A program made the translations under genes and the position numbers. A stretch of DNA of 64,000 nt, taken from Phycisphaerales bacterium (lineage in GTDB: Bacteria; Planctomycetota; Phycisphaerae; Phycisphaerales; SM1A02). How positions within the stretch are numbered: position 1 is the first letter of the stretch; each line of letters opens with the position of its first letter. Shown one piece after another: positions 34,024 to 42,872 of the stretch. A model generated the notes under the pieces. The model did no database searches. It was not told the DNA's origin and saw only the letters and a list, made by a program, of their open reading frames with translations. The stretch lies in assembly GCA_014238125.1 (NCBI GenBank), contig JABABS010000037.1, positions 1 through 64,000 of the forward strand, given 5' to 3'.

Positions 34024-36216
34024 ATGGCATTACAGCAACAAACAAACAGAGCAGTTGGAACTCCAAATCGACCTATGCCAAAGGGTAGAGCAATTGATCC
34101 CGTTCGTGTACTGAGACGGCATTGGAAGGGCATACCAATTTTTGCTTTTGTTGGAGGTATACTCGGTCTTGGTGCATTTTTTATATTTTCAGCCGTTTAT
34201 CCACTATACACCGCTGACATTATGTTTGAAGTTCGACCGGGAGTGTCAGAGGCCACTGACATTGGTACTGTAGATAACTTGAGTGACAAGACGGTTGAAC
34301 TTGTGCAGGCTACGCAAGTCTACCTAATCCGACAACGCGGAATTCTTATAGAGGCTGTTTCAGACAGAACCATGCTTCAAACAACATGGCTCAACAGTTT
34401 TGTTGATTCTAATGGCGTTTTACTTATTGATGATGCAGTGGATGAGCTTGAAGAAGATATTTACACTCCAATAAAAAAAGGCACGAACCTGTATGGCATC
34501 AGTTGGTCTGGCCATGTTGCTTCTGATGTACCAATTATATTAAATGCAATTTCTTCATCTTATATGAAGAGAGTGAACGAACTTGATAATCAAATTTATC
34601 GGAGTAATGAAAGACTTTTTGATGATGAAGGTGAAAACATTAAACTTGCTTTGCAAGATCTCAATGATGAAATTCAAGCATATATTATGCAACAAGGTAT
34701 TACTACACTCGACGACACTCGCTTTTCGCAAGACATGTATGAGATTCAACAGTTAACTGCTCAGTTGACGGGATCTCGTTCAGAACTAAGCGCTACGCAG
34801 CAGACTTATCTGCAAGTGGCAGCAAAACTTGAGGGGACACTTGCGCCAACGATGGAGGACCAATTGTTGGCTGAGCGAGATCCAATTATTGCAAGGCAAG
34901 TACAAACGCTTGAAGTCTTGCAAGCAAACCTACGAGCGCTTCGAGAACGGCTAGCCCCATCTCATCCGCAAGTTAGAGAAGTGGACATTTCAGTTCGAGC
35001 AACGGAAGAACAAATCACAGCAAAAATAGATGAGATCATTCGCAGAAACTTGAACGCTAGCTTAAAAGAGTTAGCAGATCATCAAGATGTCTTAACAACA
35101 GGTATTGAAAGAACAGAAGTAGAAATAGAAAAAAAGGATGCTGGATTACGTGAACTAGCTGCCGGCCAAGCCCAGTTTGAACATCTGATTGCTAGACGAA
35201 AGCAACTAGAAAGTCAGCGTGATGATAATTTGAGGCTAGTTGCAAGTTTGCGTCTGATGAAACTTCGCTCTGATGCTGGTCGAGTAAGGCGCGCTACAGA
35301 AGCAATGGAGCCAAGAGAAAAATCTTTTCCGGAGTTAGAAGTAATGATTCCCGCAGGCATGTTTATATGTTGCGCTGCATTCGTTGGCCTCGTGTTCCTC
35401 AGAGAACTAACTGATCAGAAGATCAGATCCGCAAGCGACATCATGATTATTCCGGGTGCTAAGGTTGCTGGGGTCTTGCCAGACATCGATGAAGATCCGG
35501 AAGAAATTGAAACTCCTGAATTGGCTCTGCTTAATAACAAAGAAGGAGTCTTTGCAGAATCATGTAGACAAGCATGGGTTGGCATTGATCGTACACTACA
35601 GAGATCTTCTCACCAAACAATGCTTGTGCTGGCTGCTGCACCCGAAGCGGGTACCACGACAGTTATTGGAAACTTAGCAGTTGCTGCAGCATCCGCAGGA
35701 TTGAAGGTTGTGATAGTTGATTGTAATTTTAGGCGACCTGCCGCGGCATCTATGTTTGATATCGATGACGCCTCTGTTGGTGTTGCTGATCTCCTTACTG
35801 GTTCTGTTGAAATAGAAACGGTAACACATCAAACCGATTCGGGAGTTTCGATAATTTCAGCTGGAACTCCAGCAAATAGGTTGTACCAACGGCTGGGCAG
35901 TGAAAGGATGAAGAGTGTCTTGGCACAACTTCGATCTAACTTTGACTTGGTATTGATAGATGCACCGCCATCAATAGTTGCAGGTGATGCAATTTTGTTA
36001 GCGAACCTAGTAGATGCAATCACGCTCATTGTTCGAAGTGATCGTGACGAGCGTGGGCTCATCGCTAGAGTGCTTCGTGAACTTGTAGAAAGCCGTGGTG
36101 AAATGCTAGGTGTGACACTCAATGCTGCTAAGGGAACAACTGGTGGCTACTTCCGCAAGAATTACCTGGCAATGGTAAATTATGCCGAGGTCGTGGAAAG
36201 TGATGAGGACGAATGA
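34024..36216 (+). CDS. Wzz/BY-kinase-like protein with degenerate Walker A
   Basis: A 730-residue polysaccharide co-polymerase. Wzz domain with two helices at about 38-60 and 440-460 enclosing a long periplasmic coiled coil; then a cytoplasmic P-loop kinase-like domain (about 530-715). Walker A' (VVIVDCNFRRP) and Walker B (FDLVLIDAPP) are good, but Walker A reads PEAGTTT, with Thr544 where bacterial tyrosine kinases have the ATP-binding Lys. Three Tyr sit near the C-terminus (GGYFRKNYLAMVNYAEV), as in the tyrosine cluster of active kinases. It probably controls chain length; catalysis is doubtful. A Shine-Dalgarno AAGGA precedes the ATG, and the 3' end overlaps the epimerase gene as ATGA. Confidence 0.85.
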   Translation: MALQQQTNRAVGTPNRPMPKGRAIDPVRVLRRHWKGIPIFAFVGGILGLGAFFIFSAVYPLYTADIMFEVRPGVSEATDIGTVDNLSDKTVELVQATQVYLIRQRGILIEAVSDRTMLQTTWLNSFVDSNGVLLIDDAVDELEEDIYTPIKKGTNLYGISWSGHVASDVPIILNAISSSYMKRVNELDNQIYRSNERLFDDEGENIKLALQDLNDEIQAYIMQQGITTLDDTRFSQDMYEIQQLTAQLTGSRSELSATQQTYLQVAAKLEGTLAPTMEDQLLAERDPIIARQVQTLEVLQANLRALRERLAPSHPQVREVDISVRATEEQITAKIDEIIRRNLNASLKELADHQDVLTTGIERTEVEIEKKDAGLRELAAGQAQFEHLIARRKQLESQRDDNLRLVASLRLMKLRSDAGRVRRATEAMEPREKSFPELEVMIPAGMFICCAAFVGLVFLRELTDQKIRSASDIMIIPGAKVAGVLPDIDEDPEEIETPELALLNNKEGVFAESCRQAWVGIDRTLQRSSHQTMLVLAAAPEAGTTTVIGNLAVAAASAGLKVVIVDCNFRRPAAASMFDIDDASVGVADLLTGSVEIETVTHQTDSGVSIISAGTPANRLYQRLGSERMKSVLAQLRSNFDLVLIDAPPSIVAGDAILLANLVDAITLIVRSDRDERGLIARVLRELVESRGEMLGVTLNAAKGTTGGYFRKNYLAMVNYAEVVESDEDE

Positions 36217-37229
36217 CCCTTGATCAATCGATTGATTCCAATAATACCCCGGAGATACATTCATCATCAGTCTTAGTAACTGGAGGCGCAGGTTTTATAG
36301 GCTCACATCTTGTAGAAGCTCTACTTGATAGGGGTAATCATGTCACAGTTATTGATGATATGTCTACCGGACAGCAATCTAATCTGCAAATAGAACATGA
36401 TCAGCTTACTCTCTGCACTGGAACCATTAGTGCACAACTTGAATCAGTAGAACCGTCCTTTGATTTTATTTTTCATTTAGCAGCTGCAGTTGGTGTTAAA
36501 TTGGTTGTTGATGAACCTATTCGAACAATTGAAACCAATGTGCTAGAAACATCTAAGCTCTTACGGTTTGCGTCTTTAAACAAGACCCCATTATTAGTTG
36601 CCTCTACAAGTGAGGTTTATGGAAAATCAAAAGCACTGCCCATGCAAGAAGATGGAAATTTAGTGTTTGGTTCAACAGAAAAATCAAGGTGGTCATATGG
36701 ATGCTCAAAAGCTCTCGATGAACACTTAGCAATGGCTTGGTTTAAACGAGAGAATCTACCCGTAAGGATTCCTCGCTTTTTCAATACTATTGGACCACGT
36801 CAACGTGGGAGTTGGGGAATGGTAGTCCCTCGCTTTGTAGTAGCGGCATTAGGTGGTGAACCACTTGTAGTATATGGAGATGGTTCTCAGACACGTTGTT
36901 TTTGCGATGTTCGAGACACAGTCCCAATGATGCTTAGGTTGATGACAACTAATAAGTCTATTGGAAAAGCAGTGAATGTTGGCAGCGATGATTCAATCAC
37001 GATTTTGCAACTTGCCGAATTGGTGCGGGATACTCTCAATAGTAATTCGAAGATTGAATTCAAAGCAATGCATGATGTGTACGGTGATGGGTTTGAGGAT
37101 TTACAGGATAGGCAACCTGATCTCACGCGATTACACTCAATGGTTGGAACGAGAGAGAGAATTCCGATAGCAAAAACAATTAATTCCATTGCAGCTTCGC
37201 TAGCATGCGGAACAGGTAATGAACAATGA
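36213..37229 (+). CDS. NAD-dependent nucleotide-sugar epimerase/dehydratase
   Basis: A 338-residue extended SDR enzyme: NAD-binding VTGGAGFIGSHL (about 21-32), HLAAAVGV (about 88), Ser-Tyr-Lys core with SEVYGKSKAL and YGCSKALDEH (Tyr near 157), and NTIGPRQRGSWGMVVPRFV (about 192). Closest in feel to UDP-glucose 4-epimerase or UDP-glucuronate epimerase/decarboxylase types; the exact reaction cannot be fixed. It supplies a sugar donor to the exopolysaccharide pathway. ATGA overlaps on both sides tie it to the operon. Confidence 0.85.
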   Translation: MTLDQSIDSNNTPEIHSSSVLVTGGAGFIGSHLVEALLDRGNHVTVIDDMSTGQQSNLQIEHDQLTLCTGTISAQLESVEPSFDFIFHLAAAVGVKLVVDEPIRTIETNVLETSKLLRFASLNKTPLLVASTSEVYGKSKALPMQEDGNLVFGSTEKSRWSYGCSKALDEHLAMAWFKRENLPVRIPRFFNTIGPRQRGSWGMVVPRFVVAALGGEPLVVYGDGSQTRCFCDVRDTVPMMLRLMTTNKSIGKAVNVGSDDSITILQLAELVRDTLNSNSKIEFKAMHDVYGDGFEDLQDRQPDLTRLHSMVGTRERIPIAKTINSIAASLACGTGNEQ

Positions 37230-38479
37230 TGTTGGCAACAGATAACACTGAATTGCTCTCTACAACTTTTCTCTTGATGTTGTATTTGCCAATTTTAATA
37301 GCGTCATTTATTGTTGCTGTTGTGCTGACTCCAGGCATTAGGTGGATTGCAAGAGAAGCGGGCATTGTCGATCATCCAGACGAGGCAAGAAAATTACATA
37401 AAAAACCGATTGCGTATCTCGGTGGTTTTGTAATTCTTTTCGCAACTCTTATTGGCATTGGCATGAGTTACACAGGTTTTATTGAGCAGCCAATGATGAT
37501 GAAACAAGTTCCGTTTGTCATTGTGTTCGGTATGGTTGCAATTGCCTTTACTGGTTTTGTTGATGATGTTTGGGGATCCTACTCTTGGCATAAAACTGCT
37601 GGACAACTAGTTGCCGCTGCCGCGATGGCGCAGCAGGGAATTGGTACAAAAGTTGCGATGGGTTTTTTGAACGGCATTGGTGTCCCAAGGGACATTAGTG
37701 AGTTTTCATTTTTGGAACCTTCAGTAATACTCCTCGACCCAATAACGCCAGCTTATATTATTGGTATCATCATAATTGCCTTGTTTATTCTTGGTGCATG
37801 CAACGCTGCTAACTTTATTGATGGTCTTGACGGGTTGCTCTCAGGTGTAACGGCAATCACCGCTATTGGAATACTGGCTATTTCATTGATAGTGATTAGT
37901 GCAATTACACCAGAAAAACTCGTTCTTCTTGAGCAATCCATGCCGGTAGATTCGCTGGGGATGCAGGGAATCGAGGGGGTGACATTTATAGGAGCGAACA
38001 TTGTTTTATGTATGGCAGTACTTGGCGCTGTGCTTGGCTTTCTTGTCTATAACTTTAATCCAGCGTCCATCTTTTTGGGAGACACTGGTAGTCTTTTGCT
38101 TGGATACCTTTGTATTGTTATGGTCTTGATGCTTGGCGAAAATGGACAAACTCACTTGGTCATTGCTGGAATGATTGTATTTGCATTGCCTATTATGGAT
38201 ACAGCACTGGCAATTACAAGAAGAAAAATGTCGGGCAAATCAATTTATGAACCAGATGCAAATCACATTCATCACATTTTTAAAAGGAAGTTTGGTTCTG
38301 TAAAAAAAGCGGTTTTTGCTTTGTACGGAATGTCAGCACTATTTGCATTTATAGGGGTTGCGCTTGCTTGGGTACAAGTTGTTGGGCAAGTGCGCGCTTG
38401 GATCATTTACGTTATTGCAGGTTTGATGTTTGGACTTATTGGTTTGAAAGCAATCAAGTCGGCGAGACGCTTTGAGTGA
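37226..38479 (+). CDS. MraY/WecA-family undecaprenyl-phosphate sugar-1-phosphate transferase
   Basis: A 417-residue polytopic enzyme (about 10 helices). Family motifs: DHPDEARKLHKKPIAYLGG (about 47-65), FVDDVWG (about 112, Mg-binding Asp pair), CNAANFIDGLDGLLSG (about 192, NxxNxxDGLDG) and FLGDTGSLLLGY (about 280), ending with the HIHHIFKRKFG loop (about 347). It should load the first sugar-1-phosphate onto undecaprenyl phosphate, the initiating step of polysaccharide synthesis. Its ATG overlaps the epimerase stop. Confidence 0.92.
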   Translation: MMLATDNTELLSTTFLLMLYLPILIASFIVAVVLTPGIRWIAREAGIVDHPDEARKLHKKPIAYLGGFVILFATLIGIGMSYTGFIEQPMMMKQVPFVIVFGMVAIAFTGFVDDVWGSYSWHKTAGQLVAAAAMAQQGIGTKVAMGFLNGIGVPRDISEFSFLEPSVILLDPITPAYIIGIIIIALFILGACNAANFIDGLDGLLSGVTAITAIGILAISLIVISAITPEKLVLLEQSMPVDSLGMQGIEGVTFIGANIVLCMAVLGAVLGFLVYNFNPASIFLGDTGSLLLGYLCIVMVLMLGENGQTHLVIAGMIVFALPIMDTALAITRRKMSGKSIYEPDANHIHHIFKRKFGSVKKAVFALYGMSALFAFIGVALAWVQVVGQVRAWIIYVIAGLMFGLIGLKAIKSARRFE

Positions 38480-38955
38480 CCTCGGAAAAACCAATCACAA
38501 TTTTATTTGTCTGTATGGGCAATATTTGTAGAAGTCCTGCAGCAGAATGCTTGATGCGAGATGCTCTTGATAAGCGAAAAATAAAGCATAAATTTGTTCT
38601 TGATTCCGCCGGCACTGGCGGATGGCATGTTGGCAACAATCCAGATCAGAGAATGAGAGCTGCTGCGAAAGCTGTAGGTCGAACAATAAACGGTTCTGCA
38701 AGGCAAGTATGCGTGGAAGATTTCATAGAGTTCGATTGGATCTTTTGCATGGACAAGGAGAACTATGAAAACCTGATGTCAATGGGTGCAAATCCAGAAA
38801 AAACCCACTTGTTATTGGAGTTTGTGGAGCATCAAACAGTGGGAGAAGTTCCAGATCCTTACTATGGTGGTAGCGACGGTTTCACTAATGTTATCTCTCT
38901 CATTGATGAGGCAGTTTGCGAATTGATAGACAGGCTTCAAGCGACAACCTTATAG
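38476..38955 (+). CDS. Low-molecular-weight protein tyrosine phosphatase (Wzb-like)
   Basis: A 159-residue LMW-PTP with P-loop VCMGNICRSPAAE (catalytic Cys about 13) and the general-acid Asp in VPDPYYGG (about 126). In capsule loci such phosphatases reset the tyrosine kinase; here the cognate kinase domain lacks its Walker A Lys but keeps C-terminal Tyr residues. It starts at a GTG overlapping the preceding stop (GTGA) and is the last gene of the exopolysaccharide operon. Confidence 0.92.
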   Translation: MTSEKPITILFVCMGNICRSPAAECLMRDALDKRKIKHKFVLDSAGTGGWHVGNNPDQRMRAAAKAVGRTINGSARQVCVEDFIEFDWIFCMDKENYENLMSMGANPEKTHLLLEFVEHQTVGEVPDPYYGGSDGFTNVISLIDEAVCELIDRLQATTL

Positions 38956-38964
38956 CGGTTTTGT

Positions 38965-38970
38965 TAGAAT
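38965..38970 (+). promoter_or_regulatory. -10 box of leaderless serA
   Basis: TAGAAT, then GTGAGT and ATG at 38977; expected +1 is the A of the ATG. A partial -35 (GCGACA, 38941-38946, 18-bp spacer) is present. It sets the start at ATG 38977 over a GTG two codons upstream. Confidence 0.5.
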
Positions 38971-38976
38971 GTGAGT

Positions 38977-40242
38977 ATGTCACAGCAAACAGCAACAAAA
39001 ACAGATAATGACAATAAACAGGGTTCAGAGCAAACGGTTGTTCTTCTCGCAGACACTTTTAGCGAGAGTGGAGTACAAACACTAGAGGCATTGGGTTGCA
39101 AAGTAATATCCAATGCATCTCTTAAGGACGGATCGCTTGTTTCTGCAATTACTGAATCAAAGCCCACAATTGTCGTTGTGCGGTCAACCAAAGTAACACG
39201 TAAAATGATGGAAGCTGGGAATACACTTTCAGTCATAATCCGCGCAGGTGCTGGTTACGACACAATCGATGTTGCAGCAGCTTCTTCCCTCGGCATCTCG
39301 GTTGCAAATTGCCCCGGAAAAAATTCCGTTGCAGTTGCGGAACTCGCATGGTCTCTTATTTTATCTTGTGATCGACGGGTTCCTGATCAAGTAGCAGATT
39401 TACGTAGTGGTAAATGGCGAAAAAAAGAATATGGAAAATCACTTGGATTAAGTGGTCGAACCTTGGGGATAATTGGACTTGGTGGTATTGGTCTTGAGAC
39501 TGCGAAGCGTGGGAAGGCATTTGGTATGAACATTGTGGCTTGGTCGCGAAGTTTGACTGAAGAAAAAGCAGCTGAACTTGGAATTGGTTGGTGCGAAAGT
39601 TTACAGAACCTTGCAAGGATGTCTGATGTGATTTCGGTTCATGTTGCATCAACAACACAAACAGAAAATCTTATTAATGAATCATTTTTAAATGCAATGA
39701 AAGACGGTGCTACATTTATAAATACAAGCCGTGGAAAAATAGTGGACGAAGCTGCTCTTCAAAAAGCAGTTGCTGATAAAAAATTAAGAGTCGGTCTCGA
39801 TGTATTTCAAGATGAACCAACAACTGGTGAATCAATATTTACTCCCTCTATTGTTTCTTATGAAGGTGTCTACGGTACGCATCATGTTGGAGCATCCACG
39901 ATGCAAGCACAAGATGCAATAGCAGACGAAGCGATTAGAATTATCCAACACTATGTATCTGATGGCATTGTGCACAACTGTGTGAACAGGGCTACATCCA
40001 CTTCTGCAAAAGCAATGTTGTGCGTTCGGCATTTGAACTTGCCAGGTGTTCTCGCGCATGTATTTGAATTGCTCAGTCAAGAGGGCGTGAATGTTGAAGA
40101 GATGGAAAACATGTTGTATCAAGGTACAGAAGCAGCATGCGCCAGAATACAACTTGACTGTGTTCTTTCACCTGATTGTATTGCAACAATGCGTGAACAT
40201 GAACACGTGCTTTCAATAACAACATCTGCCATTAACGATTAA
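38977..40242 (+). CDS. serA: D-3-phosphoglycerate dehydrogenase
   Basis: A 421-residue enzyme, first step of serine synthesis. Substrate domain, then NAD-binding GIIGLGGIGLETAKRGKAFG (about 160), Arg in NTSRGKIVDE (about 249), Glu in DVFQDEP (about 275) and His in GTHHVGASTMQAQ (about 299). A C-terminal ACT-like domain (about 345-421: RHLNLPGVLAHVFELLSQEGVNVEEM) may sense serine. It is followed after 11 nt by serC, which has an AAGGAATT ribosome site. Confidence 0.93.
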   Translation: MSQQTATKTDNDNKQGSEQTVVLLADTFSESGVQTLEALGCKVISNASLKDGSLVSAITESKPTIVVVRSTKVTRKMMEAGNTLSVIIRAGAGYDTIDVAAASSLGISVANCPGKNSVAVAELAWSLILSCDRRVPDQVADLRSGKWRKKEYGKSLGLSGRTLGIIGLGGIGLETAKRGKAFGMNIVAWSRSLTEEKAAELGIGWCESLQNLARMSDVISVHVASTTQTENLINESFLNAMKDGATFINTSRGKIVDEAALQKAVADKKLRVGLDVFQDEPTTGESIFTPSIVSYEGVYGTHHVGASTMQAQDAIADEAIRIIQHYVSDGIVHNCVNRATSTSAKAMLCVRHLNLPGVLAHVFELLSQEGVNVEEMENMLYQGTEAACARIQLDCVLSPDCIATMREHEHVLSITTSAIND

Positions 40243-40253
40243 GGAATTAACTA

Positions 40254-41351
40254 ATGACTCAAACAGCAACCGGTCGTGCGATTAACTTTTCAGCAGGACC
40301 CGCAACCCTTCCAGAACCAGTTTTGGAACAGGCAAGAAAAGATATTTTAGACATTGCAGGGAGCGGTATTGGTATCTGCGAACACAGCCACCGTGGACCA
40401 GTTTTTGACAACGTGATTAACGAAGCAGTTGCAGATTGTCGCGAAGTCGGTTCTATTCCAGATGATTATGAAATTCTGTTTTTGCAAGGTGGTGCCACAC
40501 TACAGTTTGCAATGTTGGCGATGAACTTTTTGAAAGAAGGAAGCATTGCGGATTACCTTGATACAGGAGTGTGGACTTCCAAGGCGATTAAAGAAGCAAA
40601 AAAGATTGGCAATGTCAACGTTGCCTTTGACGGCTCTGCAACAAAGTATGATCATTGCCCTTCTGATGAGGAATTAAACCTCTCGCAAGATGCTGCATAT
40701 TTGCATTATTGTTCAAATAATACGATTTATGGCACCCGATATGAAAATGTTCCCACAACTGATGCACCAGTTATTTGTGATATGAGTTCTGATATTTTTT
40801 CCAGAGCTATTGATTGGTCGAAACATGCGATGGTATATGCTGGTGCACAAAAGAACCTTGGTCCTTCAGGAACAGTTCTTGTTGTGATTCACGAATCACT
40901 TTTAGCTCAATGTGAGGGTACGGTTCCATTGATGCTTGATTATAAAGCACAAGCAAGTAAGGGCTCGATGTTGAACACGCCTCCGACCTTTGGCATTTAT
41001 CTCATGGGCCAAGTGTTTAAATGGATTTTACATGCAGGTGGATTATCAGCAATCGAGGAAAGGAATGAAACAAAGGCGACAATTATTTATAGTGCACTTG
41101 CAGATCGCGGCGATTTCTATTCACTGATTGCTAGAGAAGACTGTCGTTCACGAATGAACATTTCCTTCCGTTGTCAAACATCTGAATTGGATTCACTTTT
41201 CCTAGAAAAGGCTACAGAGCTTCGGATGTCTGGTTTGAAAGGTCATCGATCAGTTGGTGGATTGCGAGCATCGGTATATAACGCGTTTCCAGTTGAAGGA
41301 TGTGAAAAGTTCGCGGCGTTTTTAACTGAGTTTGCTGATAACAATAGTTAA
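40254..41351 (+). CDS. serC: Phosphoserine aminotransferase
   Basis: A 365-residue PLP transaminase, second step of serine synthesis. Starts FSAGPATLPEPVLEQA, HSHRGPVF (about 45), FLQGGATLQFAMLAMNFL (about 75), PLP-lysine in MVYAGAQKNLGPSG (about 195), and C-terminal GHRSVGGLRASVYNAFP (about 330). Normal length. Its stop overlaps the convergent DUF1015 stop by 4 bp. Confidence 0.96.
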   Translation: MTQTATGRAINFSAGPATLPEPVLEQARKDILDIAGSGIGICEHSHRGPVFDNVINEAVADCREVGSIPDDYEILFLQGGATLQFAMLAMNFLKEGSIADYLDTGVWTSKAIKEAKKIGNVNVAFDGSATKYDHCPSDEELNLSQDAAYLHYCSNNTIYGTRYENVPTTDAPVICDMSSDIFSRAIDWSKHAMVYAGAQKNLGPSGTVLVVIHESLLAQCEGTVPLMLDYKAQASKGSMLNTPPTFGIYLMGQVFKWILHAGGLSAIEERNETKATIIYSALADRGDFYSLIAREDCRSRMNISFRCQTSELDSLFLEKATELRMSGLKGHRSVGGLRASVYNAFPVEGCEKFAAFLTEFADNNS

Positions 41352-42586
41352 GACAAGTCGTGACTGAATAAACCACTACGTAGTTTCGGTTCAAACCAAG
41401 TCGATTTTGGCGGCATGATTAAGTCAGCATCTGCAACTGCAAGAAGTTGTTCGATAGTTGTGGGGTACATTGAAAATGCGACTGCTGCTGAGCCGATATT
41501 CACTCGATTTTCTAACTCTTTTGTACCGCGAATACCTCCAACGAAATCAATTCTAGTATCACTTCGAGGATCCCCAACACCAAGCATTGGAACAAGGATG
41601 CGTTGTTGGAGAAGATCAACGTCTAGGGATGCAATGGGATCGTTAGAGTCAATGGTGTTGGGTGAAATATCTATTCGATGCCAACCGCTCTGTTCTCCGA
41701 GATAAACACAGAAGGTCCCTTGTTTATCTGGAGTCGCTTTTTTACAAGGAGTGACAGTCCCAATAGTTTTTAATTCTTCAAGAAAGGATTCGGTAGTTTT
41801 TCCATTTAAATCTACGACAATTCGGTTGTAGGGAAGGATATCGAGTTGTGTTGTTGGAAATAAAACCGTTAAAAACCAATTGTATTCTTCACTACTGTTA
41901 TGGTTTGGATTTGCGTTTTTACATTCAACAGCTGCTCTTGCAGCGCTTGCACTTCTGTGATGCCCATCAGCGACGTAGGCAACTGGAATTTCTTCAAAAG
42001 CATGTAGAAATGCATTTTCATTCTCAATTTTCCAGCCAGTATGTGTTACTCCGTCACTTGCGACAAAGTGAAACATCGGTCGCTTGTTGATTTCTTCATC
42101 TACAAGAGCATCGATAGCATCTGTGCCTTTATAGGTGAGGAAAACTGGTCCAGAATTGGCATCAAGTGCAATTACATGTTTTGTTCGATCGTCCTCTTTG
42201 GCTTGTCGTGTTTTTTCATGTTTTTTAATGAGACCGGTGTTGTAATCATCAACATGGCAACACGCAACAAGGCCAACTTGTTTGTGATCGCCCATGATTT
42301 GTCTATATAGATAGAGACCTGCTTCCTTATCTTTTATCAAGGCGCCTATTTCTTTCAAGCGGTCATAGTTTTTGCGCGCCTGTATATAGACAGTTTCATC
42401 GTAAGGACAGACGCTGGGAAGATCGATTTCAGAGCGTACTACTCTTATGAAACTGTCTTCGTTTTCACACGCAATCGCTGCAGCTTCCTCGCGATTTACT
42501 ACATCGTATGGAACTGATGCGACATTTGGAGCATCCCCACCACATGGATGGACGGCGTGGAATGGTTTAATTCTGAGTGTAGACAT
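41348..42586 (-). CDS. DUF1015 family protein
   Basis: A 412-residue soluble protein of the DUF1015 (COG4198) family: N-terminal IKPFHAVHP and VASVPYDVVNREEA, RQIMGDHKQVGLV (about 105), and the conserved YVADGHHRSASA (about 208). The molecular function is not established. Its position tail-to-tail with serA-serC suggests a link to serine or phosphoserine metabolism, but that is an inference. A TACACT box 9 nt before the ATG predicts a 3-nt leader. Confidence 0.88.
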   Translation of the reverse strand: MSTLRIKPFHAVHPCGGDAPNVASVPYDVVNREEAAAIACENEDSFIRVVRSEIDLPSVCPYDETVYIQARKNYDRLKEIGALIKDKEAGLYLYRQIMGDHKQVGLVACCHVDDYNTGLIKKHEKTRQAKEDDRTKHVIALDANSGPVFLTYKGTDAIDALVDEEINKRPMFHFVASDGVTHTGWKIENENAFLHAFEEIPVAYVADGHHRSASAARAAVECKNANPNHNSSEEYNWFLTVLFPTTQLDILPYNRIVVDLNGKTTESFLEELKTIGTVTPCKKATPDKQGTFCVYLGEQSGWHRIDISPNTIDSNDPIASLDVDLLQQRILVPMLGVGDPRSDTRIDFVGGIRGTKELENRVNIGSAAVAFSMYPTTIEQLLAVADADLIMPPKSTWFEPKLRSGLFSHDLS

Positions 42587-42595
42587 AGTTGCGGC

Positions 42596-42601
42596 AGTGT
42601 A
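42596..42601 (-). promoter_or_regulatory. -10 box of the DUF1015 gene
   Basis: Minus-strand TACACT, 9 nt before the ATG at 42586, predicting a 3-nt leader. Confidence 0.4.
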
Positions 42602-42719
42602 ACAGTTGGGAGATTAGGTAAGTTGATAGGGTTGTGAAGGTGACTGGTGCGACTAGGTTGCGCATTTCTTTTTTTGGCTTTATTTGGGGAGGTTAGGTTC
42701 CGATGAAAAAGGAAGCAAA

Positions 42720-42872
42720 AGGTAAGTACGGCTCCTCGGAAGAGAGGGGCTTTGCAGAGCCAGATGCCGGTGGCCAGGATGGCCTACGTAAAACCCGAGG
42801 TTCAAGGTCGCTGTGATCTTGAGCATGAACACCCAACAACCGGCAATGAACTTGCCAAAGGGAGCCCAACCC
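42720..42872 (+). promoter_or_regulatory. Structured 5' leader of the pseudopilin gene
   Basis: About 150 nt of purine-rich sequence with several possible stems: long-range CCTCGG (42734-42739) with CCGAGG (42795-42800) enclosing hairpins GGCT/AGCC (42748-42761) and GGCCA-GGA-TGGCC (42772-42784). A competing local stem, GGCTC (42730-42734) with GAGCC (42757-42761), cannot form together with the long-range stem. An AAGGGAG Shine-Dalgarno (42858-42864) lies 8 nt before the ATG. I do not recognise a known riboswitch class. Confidence 0.4.

Noticed and set aside
25361..38955. PEP-CTERM substrate inside the exosortase locus
   Set aside because: None of the C-termini show the motif, hydrophobic helix and basic end in that order.
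42661..42872. Cyclic-di-GMP class I (GEMM) riboswitch before the pseudopilin gene
   Set aside because: The conserved GGCAAACC, GACGCAAAGCC and tetraloop-receptor segments are not present; only general stem potential is seen, so the leader is listed without a class.
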